From Strongylocentrotus droebachiensis (Eukaryota > Echinodermata > Echinoidea > Camarodonta > Strongylocentrotidae): a stretch of DNA of 64,000 bases. The translations under genes were made by a program, and so were the position numbers. Location of the stretch: contig JAVYIG010000863.1 of NCBI GenBank assembly GCA_035222895.1, positions 124,001 to 188,000 on the forward strand. Reading direction: 5' to 3'. The notes under the pieces were generated by a model. That model saw only the letters and a program-made list of their open reading frames with translations. It was not told where the DNA came from and made no database searches. This document shows positions 1 through 11,605 of this stretch, piece by piece. Within the stretch, counting starts at the first letter, position 1, and every line of letters starts with the position of its first letter.

Positions 1-2819
1 TTCCAAGCTTTTTTTCTTCTTTAGAGAATAGATTTGAGGGTGGTTTAACAGCGTATTTGGATATTCAGAGTGAAACGTATTCATGCAAGGCAACAAGGTC
101 AACATTTCAGTCTAGTTACAAACAGGCATTGAATATGGTTTCTTTGAAACCTGAAATTTCTGACAGTGAAAAAAAGTGCTATTGATTTATTCCCTCAACG
201 TCTACCCACTTCTCTTCATTTCACTTTCCTTTCTTTATATATCTACATGTACTTTGTGCTTGTATCCTCTATTCTTTTTTACCAGTTTGAAAGAGATGTT
301 AGGCAGATTAAGCATATAAGAAAAGAAAATCCCCCCGAAAATCCCAAAGGGAGACATGGAATAAGCATTACCGGTACTGATTCCATACATCCTTTGACCA
401 GTTGCATTGATGAAAGCATGAAATTCTTGATAACTCTATACCGATGCAAACACTTGCATAAGGTAGGTCTTACATAACATCAACAAATATCCATAACATC
501 ATAAGCTTGGACGATTTTACAAAACATCAAGAAATAAATGGCCTACAATATGATTTGCTGTAAATTAAAGGGGAAGTCCACCCTGATATTACATTGGGTT
601 TAATAGAAGCAGAAAAATAAGAAAAACAATTCAGTGAAAGTTTGAGAAAAATCAAACAAATAAGAAAGTTATGAATGTTTCAAAATCATGAAAATCTTTA
701 AATTGGCAACTGATGCAGTCAGATATTGTGATGTCATCCTCTTACAGTTCACCACTGATCTGAATGACCCAAACGCTCCATTTATCTGAATGTTAATTGA
801 ATAGTAGACCCAGCTATCTTATATGGAAGTGCATGAAAGAACATGTTATCCTTGATATAGTATGATAGAGATATAAAGGCATGAAGAAAATAAATCTTTT
901 GATCAAAATGGAATTTAATGAAATTTCTTACATTCAACAAAGGAGACCACGTTGCCAATTTGACTCACAGATTTAAAGTATTTCATGACAAATTATGGAT
1001 TTTAAAGATCCATAACTTTCTTATTTATTGTCCGATTTTGTTCAAACCTTCAGTGATCTGTTATTCAAATTTTTCAAAATCCTGGATTGAGTTCATGCTG
1101 CAATCATAATTATTAAACTTTAGCAGGAATCCCATGACTTTTGCAAGCCGATCGCCTGTCTGATTATCAAGATATTTATGATTGGAAATCAAAATTTCAT
1201 TTTTCGTTTTCCAAACGGTATGGCAAAACCAGTCGCTCAAAGATTTTTACTTTCTTGAGGCATTCCATGATCATTTTGAAGCGCAATTTTTTTAGGGCTT
1301 CATTTCACAGACACTAATAACACGTAGGGCCATGCATCTCAGATTTAACATTGTTAAACGACGACTTTAAAGATCTTGTCTTTCTCAACAACCATCATTC
1401 TTCATAGGTTGTCCAAGGTCTTTACTTAATGCTTTGCTTATGTTCATAAGCATTCACACATGTATCATTTTAGTACATCCACTCTCCATTTAATGTCATG
1501 CAAACTAGATCATCTATCATGAACTGTAAAGAGAAGAACAAAATAAACTCAGCACATATTCTTGTAACAAAAATATCAATTTTATTGAGGAATTCTTGTA
1601 TAGGAATGCTTCTGATACAAATATAAGAAATTCTTGTACAATTAAACAAAAGCAGGAAAGATAAAGCAAGATCTTAAAGACTTATGAAAAATCAACCTTC
1701 AATAATTGCATTAGCCTTGATCAAAATGTGTGAATAATGCCACAAATGTATTACATAATCGAACATGACTTCTATTTGAGTAGAATTTGACTTGGTCTTA
1801 CACAAAGTTACCTATGCTACACACAGAAATTAATGGGTATACAGGACTACATGCTTTCATTCATAGCAGTCGGGTAAAAGAAAAGAAGAAAAAAAAACAT
1901 ATAAACAAACCATACACACATATGTGGCATGAAAGTTTGAGCCATTTCTCCCCATATTTTAAATATGAGGTCATTAGAGGAGCAATCATTTTCAGGGGAT
2001 ATTTCTTTAAATTTTTTGATATGCTTCCAAACTGACATATATGAATTAGAAAGTTCTCATAACTATTTGTTCACCTGTACCAGAACTCAACCTTCCCTTT
2101 AACTGAATTTTTTGTCATGAAAAATGCTGAAGCAATGGTTATACACCTAGTATATACTGAAGCTTTTCATTATGCTCTCTTGGCAATATTTATAATATTC
2201 AAGGTTTACAACCCCAAAAAAGACATCAATCAAAAACATTTCTTAAGATTTCCCTTTTTTTTTCTTCTTCTTCAAACTAGTGAAAAATGATTGAAAATTC
2301 ATAACTAGACTAGAAGATACTCTACTAACATAGCCTATTACTTTTCATTAAAAGTTATTTGATACTTTTAGAGATTTTGCTATTTTTTATTCTCTTTAAA
2401 TCATCCTAGCAAAAAGAAAGAGGTGATTTATTTCTGTGTCTTTTTCACTATCTCCTTGAAAAATGTTTGTGATACTACTGTATTCAAAGAAAGTAACCTC
2501 AGTGAAGTATACTCAAATATAGAAAAATAAATAAACATAATTTGAATATCAAACTCACATTCCGTCCTTTCCAAAATAAATTTCATTCAATTCAAAAGTA
2601 TTTCATTCCCCAGGACACTGGGTTTAAATCAATGAATAGTACATTCATGACAGCACAGGTAACAGTTTACTTGTACCTTCTTCACCTTGGCAAATTCATA
2701 AATAAACACCATGGAGCAAGACATAGCCCAGTCTTACATCTTAATGCCACAAGTTTTTTAGGGCGTTATCTCCTCCACACCACTATTTTAAATGAGAACT
2801 GCGACAACAGCATAGTACT
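1..2819. other. Left end, intergenic, no gene recognised
   Basis: AT-rich throughout apart from a single MITE end at 565. Open frames are short and show no domain, and no splice-supported exon is evident. Confidence 0.5.
565..600. mobile_element. One end of a TTAA-type MITE
   Basis: TTAA at 565-568 is followed by AGGGGAAGTCCACCCTGA, an end typical of a widespread deuterostome MITE. The partner end was not found with confidence; CCTTCCCT followed by TTAA at 2091-2102 is a weak candidate. Extent is therefore unknown. Confidence 0.35.
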
Positions 2820-2968
2820 GGGCCCTGTTTCATAAAACTTGATATCAGTAGCAAGTTAAAAGCTACTGTTATAAGCTACTGAAATCATGGTATCTGATTG
2901 GCTGGGAGCAAATTTGTCATAGAAATTTAGCAGTTGTTATAGATAACAAGTTTTATGAAACAGGCCCC
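2820..2968. mobile_element. Palindromic MITE, family also present at 59.1 kb
   Basis: The ends are GGGCCCTGTTTCATAAAACT and the inverse AGTTTTATGAAACAGGCCCC, about 22 bp of terminal inverted repeat. The centre carries ATCTGATTGGCTG. The copy at 59071-59208 shares both the ends and that centre. No coding sequence. Confidence 0.8.
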
Positions 2969-2969
2969 T

Positions 2970-3500
2970 GATGTTCTCTATGGACGACAGAATGGAGTTC
3001 AAGGACTCTGCTAGCTGTGCTATGCAGGCTTCATCATCTCTAGGCCTTCTAGACACCTAGAAATTCTTGTGCCAATCTTGAAGCTCAATGGGACACAAGT
3101 AAAACAAGTGGAATGCTTTTGTAGGAGTTCAGAAATGATGAAATGATCTTGGCCAACTTGTAGGAGCTCACCGGAACAAAATGGTTTTGGGTTCATTTAT
3201 TCTGCTAGCTGTACTCAGCAGGTTTAACTGGCTTTTAGTAACCAGATACCTGAGATTGTCTTTGCCCCATTTTGTTCAGCTCACTTGAAACAAGCTAAAT
3301 GCTACGGCATAAGGAGTTTAAATACTCTTTTCCATGAAACTCTCATTGGATTCTTAGCCCAGTGTAGGGGCATACTTGGACAAGACAGACAAGAGCTTAA
3401 GGACTTTCTAGCTGTGAAGATACATCAGCCTCCTGGCACCGATTTCAACAGAAACAAGGTGAATGCTTTTGTATAATGAGTTCAGACACTCTTTTCTGCG
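2970..3500 (-). repeat. Degenerate tandem copies of the ORC4 terminal-exon region
   Basis: The block CTGCTAGCTGTGAAG of ORC4 exon 11 (plus-strand reading) recurs in altered form near 3400 and near 3010. A second block, close to ACAAGGTGAATGCTTTT, recurs at about 3104, 3290 and 3453. The copy at 3330-3425 matches the end of exon 11 closely, including TTAGCCCAGTGTAGG, but carries an indel and in-frame stops in the ORC4 frame. The repeats are imperfect, about 160-190 bp apart, and probably now form 3' UTR or flank. Confidence 0.6.
3196..3201 (-). promoter_or_regulatory. Candidate polyadenylation signal for ORC4
   Basis: TTTATT on the plus strand reads AATAAA on the ORC4 strand, about 300 bp past the stop codon. 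It lies in the degenerate duplicated block downstream of the last exon. The motif is common in AT-rich DNA, so the assignment is weak. Confidence 0.2.
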
Positions 3501-3506
3501 AAACTC

Positions 3507-6500
3507 TCACGAAGGCATTGGATTCTTAGCCCAGTGTAGGAGCTCGCTTGGACAAGATGGATAAGAGCTCAGAGACTCTGCTAGCTGTGAAGAGGTGACC
3601 AGTATACTCATGGCTCTGTATTCCTTCTGGGTCCTGGTAGATGAGGCTGTACTGTGCTCTGCTGGCTTTACCAGCTCCAAGGCAACAAGATGCTCAAATG
3701 CCTGAAATGCAGAATTACAACAAACAAACGAATGTAACATCACATCAAATCGACCTTCTAACATGAATGCATGAAGATGTATGAATGAGAGGTTTCAAGA
3801 CCATTAGATTAAGCTATATTAATGAATGGCTAACAAGTACCAGAATAACATTTTAAGATTACCACAAAGGATATGGATCCATCAGGAAAATCCAGGTGAT
3901 TAAAGAACGTAACAATTAATAATTTGGTAAGTCTAGATCATACAAATCACCAGGAATGAAAAGGAAAATTCATCTTTACAACACCTGGTACACAGGTATA
4001 TCATCTACAAAAAAATTGAAATCAAAGCAATAAATATCAGGTGATAAGATAATTTTTTCTGACTTACATGAGAGACTAATTGATATCTGAGATTACATGC
4101 TTCCATTACTCAATATTCATTTTTTCATAAAGATCATCTAAAATGTACCCTTTAGATTATTATGAGGGAAAAGACTAACTACAAACACACCCAGGGTCTT
4201 TGGCATACCTACATGAAAGAAAAATTATATTGATTTTGATCTTAATCAATCAAGATAGCATCTAGAAGACTTGGGTTTAATTTTTTGAGTAGTGTACATC
4301 TTTTTATACAACAGAACCTAGTACACATACAGACATGTTACTCTTAGTGTTAATAAAGCATTGCATATGGAAGCTATTTCTTTTGATAAAAGTTAAAATT
4401 TAAGGCATACTGTACACTTTATGAAACAAATGCTCTATATGTGTACACCAATTGCATGATTTATACAAAAGTCCTTGTGTTTCTACAATAACAGAGACAT
4501 TTTCTCTTACTTACACACAATCCTACTATCTTATGACAAACAAGAAATGTAACAATGCAATACTAAAGCCGTACAAATGTCACTAATTTTCATGACATGA
4601 CGTAGAATTGTAACTGTGAACTGTGATTTAAATTGTTGTCACCAACTTTTATGGTAATACCAGAAGCCTTAAAACATGAAAAAATCCTCCAATCTTTGTC
4701 TTCCTCAGAAAGATGGAAAATCATTAAAAACATTTATAGATCTGGTTTTATATCTTTTCAGACAAAAATATAACTGAATAGAAAACATATTGGAGAAGAA
4801 AAAATCAATAATAGCTGACAAGCCAAGCATAAATGATGAATTGCACAGAGGGATGTTGATGCATAATGTATTTGATTCTTTAAGCCAACTGCACACTACA
4901 ATTTGACTGTGATCCAATTTTTTAAAGACTTCGCAATGGCATTTGGTTTGCACAGTAAGACATAAAATCTTGATGATTGATGTTTTGTATAGTCAAAGAG
5001 ATAATAAAACCTCAGAATGAGAATAAAGGCATAATCATCTGTGAATCATAATGACTTCATACCTCTTCTGTGATTTTCTATTATTTGTAGCAAATTCAGC
5101 ATTTTCTCCGACAAGAAGAATTACATGCACTAAAATTTTCAATTTTGTAGTTGTCTTAACACCATCAAACCATCGAACCTCCATCAGAATTAAGAAAACT
5201 GTTTAAATTCATACATCTAATGTATCTGTGATTTTTTTTTTGAAAATCGGAATACAGTAGGATTGTAGAATTGATTTGTAGCCGATGTAGCCTTTTCTCT
5301 GACGAGAAGAATTACATGCACTAAAATGCAAATTGTAGTAGTCCTATCACTATTCAGAAACTTCATCAAAATTAAGATAACTGTTTAAATTTATATATAA
5401 ATGTATCTGCGATTTTGTTGTTGTTGAAAATTGGAACACAGTAGGATTGTAAAATGGGCATTGGGCGTTAAAAGATCATTGGGACAAGACTTACCTTCAA
5501 AACAACAGATTTGTCAAACTGCTGGACAGTATGGGATTTCTTCTGAATAAACTTCTGGTATTCTGAAAAAGAAGAGAAGGAATATATTATATCATAACAA
5601 TAATAATATTCAATATGGATGAACAAGGAGAAACATTTCCAATTATTTCTGATAGAAACACTGGCAAATAATATATCTGTTTACAGCTTTTCACCTCATT
5701 GCCCAGGGTGATCTCAAAACTGTACTGTGCCCAGAGACAAAGTCAAGGGTACAGTGCAGTTTTGAGATCACTGATGAGCTATAGTTTCAACAGTGATCCG
5801 AAAAATAAGCAGTCAATATTTATTTCATATCCTGCATTCGAAGTGTCAATTTTTAAAAAGAGATATTCTAACCAAATATGCCTGTTAAAGTGACTGTATT
5901 TATTTGTAGAGTCAAAGGAAATTTACAATTCCAAGAGCATTGCGCATGTCTCACCATGCGTATATATCCATTGTCAACGTCACACTAAATCAGGTTAGAC
6001 TGTATTTCTATTGATTTAATTCATTTGTTTGATTTAAGGAAGCTACCTACCATTATAAACCATCTCAAAGTTGAACGGATCTCCTTCATAGAGGTCTGTG
6101 AGGTGACGCATGGCAATGATAAGACACAACTGTAGTACAGATACACCTACAACATAATCAAAGGTTACATCAGGTATTAAAGGTAATGCATCCCTTTACA
6201 CATGTGGTTCTTGAGGATCAATAGAGATAGTTCATATTAATGGATGATTCCAAGATGAATATACTTCAGAGAGCACAAATGAAATAATTATTGCAAATGG
6301 CAAAAAGACAAAATGTAGAAATGTAAGAATAAAAGAAAACACCATTTAAGAACCTTCCTCTGGCTCTGAACATAGGAATTGGAAACTGACTATTGTGGAA
6401 TAAATTAACGATTTGATCTCAAATGGGATTTTGAGCAGGTATAGAACAATATTTTAGGGCTAAATGGCTCCAAATGTAACAGGTCTGATCTGTAAAATAT

Positions 6501-9500
6501 TGGCAATGATTTTGTAATGCCATCAATCTACCAATTGTTTTATTCCATGAAATCACTCTTCCATGAAAGCAATAGGTCAGATTACCTTTGACGCATATTT
6601 ACAAATTTTACTGTAGAATCAGAAGTTACATATTTATAAATCTTGACTATGAAAAGTTTACATTCAAGACAAGTTTACATTCTGACAAGAGAATACGCAC
6701 AAAATTCAGTACATATGGTTTATCATTTATAAGATAAATCACTGGGTTGTTCGCGTCAACAAAATATAAATGTTCATTTCCTGTTCATTTTAAGGTTTCA
6801 TTTGATGTAAGAAATCCTGTATCGAAATCCCTTCCCACAGCTTCTTTGTCCAATAACAACATATTAGAACTAGATGGAACTTTGACTGCGCGCAGTCAAA
6901 AATGATGCCTCCGCCATAGAGCAATTTTACAAACCAAAACAGAAACAATTTTTAAATTCAAGTTTGATTGTAATCCATCTGTCAGTTTTAATGATAATGC
7001 ATGCACAAGCTATTTATAGGCATACATAATGAGCTATGTGACCTTCAACCTGGTGACCCCAAAATCTAATCAGTTCATTGGCTCTGCAAGATACATACAT
7101 GACTTGAGTTTGATAGTAATCTGTCTATTGGTTCTCATGATAATGGGATCAAAAGCTATTTTTTTATACATAAAGAGCCCTGTGACCTTTGACCTGGTGA
7201 CCCTAAAATTGAGTCATTTTATTGGCTCTGCAAGATACATACATGACCTGAGTTTGGCAGGAATCCATCAATCGGTTCTTGAGATAATGCAATCACAAGC
7301 TATTTTTGCATAGATAATGAGCCCTGTGACCTTTGACCTTCGACCTTGTGACCCCAAAATCTAATCAGTTCATTGGCTCTGCAAGATACATACATGACTT
7401 AAGTTTGGCAGGAATCCATTAATCGGTTCTTGAGATAACGCGATCACGAGCCATTTTCGCATACATAATGAGCCCTGTGACCTTTGACCTTGGATTTCGT
7501 GACCCCAAAATCTAATCAGTTCATTGGCTCTGTGAGATACATACATGACGCAAGTTTGGCAGGAATCAATCAATCGGTTCTTGAGATAACGCGATCACGA
7601 GAACGGGACGTACGGACAGACGTACGTACGTACCTACGGACGTACGGACGGATGGACAACCCAAAAACATAATGCCTCTGGCTACTTTGTAGCGGAGCCA
7701 TAAAAACAGATACCTTGTTTATCTCATATAAAGACTCTCAGACTTTAAAACATATGTAATTTATAAATGTACAATTTTCTAAAGATGTCACTTTCTAATT
7801 TTTTGTAATGACTAATGAATATGAAGGAAGGGAATAAAGAGAAGGAGAGGGATAAGCATTGACCAGTGAAAATGAGGAGATATTAAAAAGAAAAACATAA
7901 ATGATACAGGAAGGATGAGCAAAAAGGAGAAGAACAAGAACAAGAACAAGATCAAGAACAAGAACAAAAACAATACATACAAAAAGAGAGAGAAAGAACA
8001 AAGAGGAAATCACATGCAGAAAACAATTGATTATATAAAAATAGAGATATGGAGATACAATAGTAAAGATAAATATTCAAAGGAGTGTCTAACTATCTTG
8101 TCAAATGTTATAGTAATTAAAGCTTTTTCTCATTTTGCACAATCATTACTTAAACCCTACCGTGTAACATAGCAGCCTTTGAATCAGTACTGTGTATCTT
8201 TCGACTCTCCAGTAGTTGATGACCCTCAAATGTAGGATGATCTGCACCGATTCTTGAAATTGGCAAGAACTGAAAAATGAAAAAATTTGTAAGCTTAAAG
8301 GTAGTACAAAGTTTTGGGAAATTTTGAAAATTGGATGGATAGTGATTCTTTACAATTTTAATATATTTAGATGCCCTTGTGGATGTATTATAAGCACTAG
8401 AAAAGTTAGCCCCTAAAACACTACTGCTTTCGAGAAAAATTGAATTTAAAAATTTACCGGTGCTCCCGGTAAATTTTGATTAATTTCAAATAGCGCCTAC
8501 GGTCGTACAATGGTAGCTGCGACCATGAAAATTTCAGAATATGTTGTTGTGATATATAATTTCTAAACGGGAATAGCTAATCGGTTGATTTTAGTCAAGA
8601 AACATTGTTTTATGGCTTTATTAATATCTTGACCTTGAGAGGGAGCTATACAACATAAAGAGTTTATCATTTACAATTTCATAACTTTAGACTCGATTTC
8701 AACCGCGACAACGATCACCGAATATTGTAGGATCGCATATGCTTCAAATATATTCATTTGATCCAAATTCATGACCCCATACCAAAACTTTGTATTACCT
8801 TTAACTGACTCATCAGAGCTATTACGATGGTCTCTTATTCTAAAAGAGGTAACAAAAAATCATGCATGGCTGCTTTTTATATTCATATATTACACAAACT
8901 ACAATATGCGTTGCAGTTTTTTGTTTGTTACCAAAGCATATTTTGATGTGCCTTGTGTACAAAAGAAATAATTATTTTATCAATACTATTCCAAAAGAAG
9001 ACATAAAATGAAATAAAAGAAAAAGATGTGTGCCTAAAACGAGAATATGGCAGCAATCCAGAATTTACACACACAATACACACTCACACAACAAATAAAT
9101 CGAACTTGGGTATCCATAAGCACTTGTACGAATTATGAAAATCCATCGTTGAAATTTAAATTTGTCAGATTCTCCTGAATCCTTGCAGGGCTACTACATT
9201 TCTAACATGCCTAATTGACATACTATCCAAAGTCATTTTTGACAAACTGCCTCCATCATCATCATCATCTAACTGGGAATAAATTACCTTTCATTTGATT
9301 TTACTCTTGATAATTTTGTTTACAGTGAAGTAAATGAAGAAAACTGCCTTATTTCAAAGGCAATCAGAATGCACAAGAGTATATCTTTATAGCTGAATCA
9401 ACTGCAGGCGGCACTGAATATGTCAAGTACTTGTTATTGATGACCTTTGACCTCTTACCATTAGACTGTATAGACTCCTCACTGATTTGTCCAAGCTATA

Positions 9501-9835
9501 GGTCTTCTGCAGTATCTCCGTGATGGTGGCATCTTCTGTAAGAATCTGGTTATTATAAAAACATTAAAAATATAAAGATGAAAGGTGCGAACACTGCATT
9601 GAATTACAACTGGTTTCACAAGTAACAATGACAAAACTATGTGCACATGTACCTACCGGTATACAGTTAGACGTTAAAAGACGGGAGTTGCCGCTACCTT
9701 GTATGGCGTTCAACAATAAGGGATAGAGCAACGTCGATCTGGCGCTGCTCAGTGACTGCCGGGCCCACAATCAATTGGGCAAAAAGAATTTCCATTTTCG
9801 GTTTAACTTAATAAAATTTGGAGTGGACTTAAAAG

Positions 9836-9869
<34 letters not shown>

Positions 9870-11564
9870 TTAAAAGGTAATCACATCTTAACAACAAACC
9901 AACAAGCGAAAAAATCAGTGGGGTTCTGCCAATCAAACCTGATAGACACGGCCCAAATTACTTCTTCAGAACTTATGGCACATGGAAGGAGTAAAATCAT
10001 TGTCTGACAGATATTACAGTTGAGGTCTGTCCTAAAAAACCAGCTGCCAAGAAATTCCAGTGAGATGATGATATTGTAAAGGCAGGCTCCTTAGCACATT
10101 TTGTTGAGGTAACACCTACAACAGTGATTTTCAATGCTTTTTACAAATAAACCAGGTATAAACCATCTAACAACCCCTTAAATGACACCTCAATACAATT
10201 GATATAAATCTTCGTCAAATTTGTTTCTCTCATCAGTAATTAGATAAAAGTCTGATGGTACTTCTTTTGTAAGAATAACATACCTCGATGTGATTGTTCC
10301 ATTCTTTGGCAAATGTTTTGTCCATGAAATTAGAGGGCAACATAAGGGTTTTCCTGAAGACGTCGCAGTACTGGTCAAAGGTCAAGGTGTTGAAGACGTG
10401 AATCTGTCGATGGGAGAAGCGAGATTTGACCCTCTTTTCCAGCAGTTCCACAACATCCTATGAAGAGACATGGGTACGAAAACGATAAGTCAAGATATTG
10501 GGAACATATTTTAAGAACATTAGTCATTCGTCATATCAATTAAATAACCATTTGGGGCTGAAATAAATTTAAGAAGAAAGATCAGATTGTCATACGACTT
10601 TAATTTATTTAAAAAATGAATTGCTTGTCATAACTGATGATAATTATAAGCATTCTGGTGGTATTTTATAATTAAACTCTTTAGAACAGAGTTGCAACTA
10701 AACATAATACATGCAATATACATTTGTAAAGCACAGACACTATGCAAATGTGCTTTTAGTTTTGTTTTTTTAGAAACTTAAAAAAGATGGTGATTTCCTC
10801 ATTTCTAACGGTGAGTTATTCCACACCATACAAACGCTCAATCTCCCAATGTTATTCTTGTTTTGTATGATGGGGTTTTGAATATTCTTGGGAGTTGTGC
10901 AGGTCGTGAGTTTGTTTATGAGACTTGTCATCTGCGTAGCAGTGGCATGGCATTCCAGGGAATTTATTTCGGATAATACTTTATAGTAATGAGATTGCAT
11001 ATGTACAGAGATTGATATAAATTGCAAATTATTAGTAATCAACTACAACTTTTTTATAAGACGAGGAACAGGGCCCCGTTAGCATAAAACTTACCATTGA
11101 TGGTAACTTTGCCATCAATGGCAACTACCATGGTAACAGGGCTCAACAGCCAATCAAAATCAAGGTTTCCATGGTAGTTACCATTGATGGCAAAGTTACC
11201 ATCAATGATAAATTCTGTGCAACGAGGCCCTGAACTCAACTTAATCCTTGAAGCTTATTTACAAGCAAAATACAAATTGCTTTCGAAGCACCCATTTAAA
11301 GGAAAAAATGAGAAAAAAATCTTGACTGCATCCTACCAGCCTGCATGTTACTCCAATGACTGTGATGGGTGTCTGGGCTGACTGGCAGATATCAAAGAGA
11401 TTGTAGAGGAGAGTCTGGTTCTTATGGTGGGCATACAGATCAAACTCATCCACAATGAACAGAATGGACTGGGCTCCACTGGAATCTGATGGATTAAAGC
11501 ACATGTGAACTTTTAGGATTATCAGAGACATACCGACAGACAGAGCGAGAGGGAGGGAGGTAGG

Positions 11565-11605
<41 letters not shown>

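Noticed and set aside
7029-7313. 94-codon frame with two similar halves
   Set aside because: Spans units of the tandem array; the similarity is DNA repeat, not a protein.
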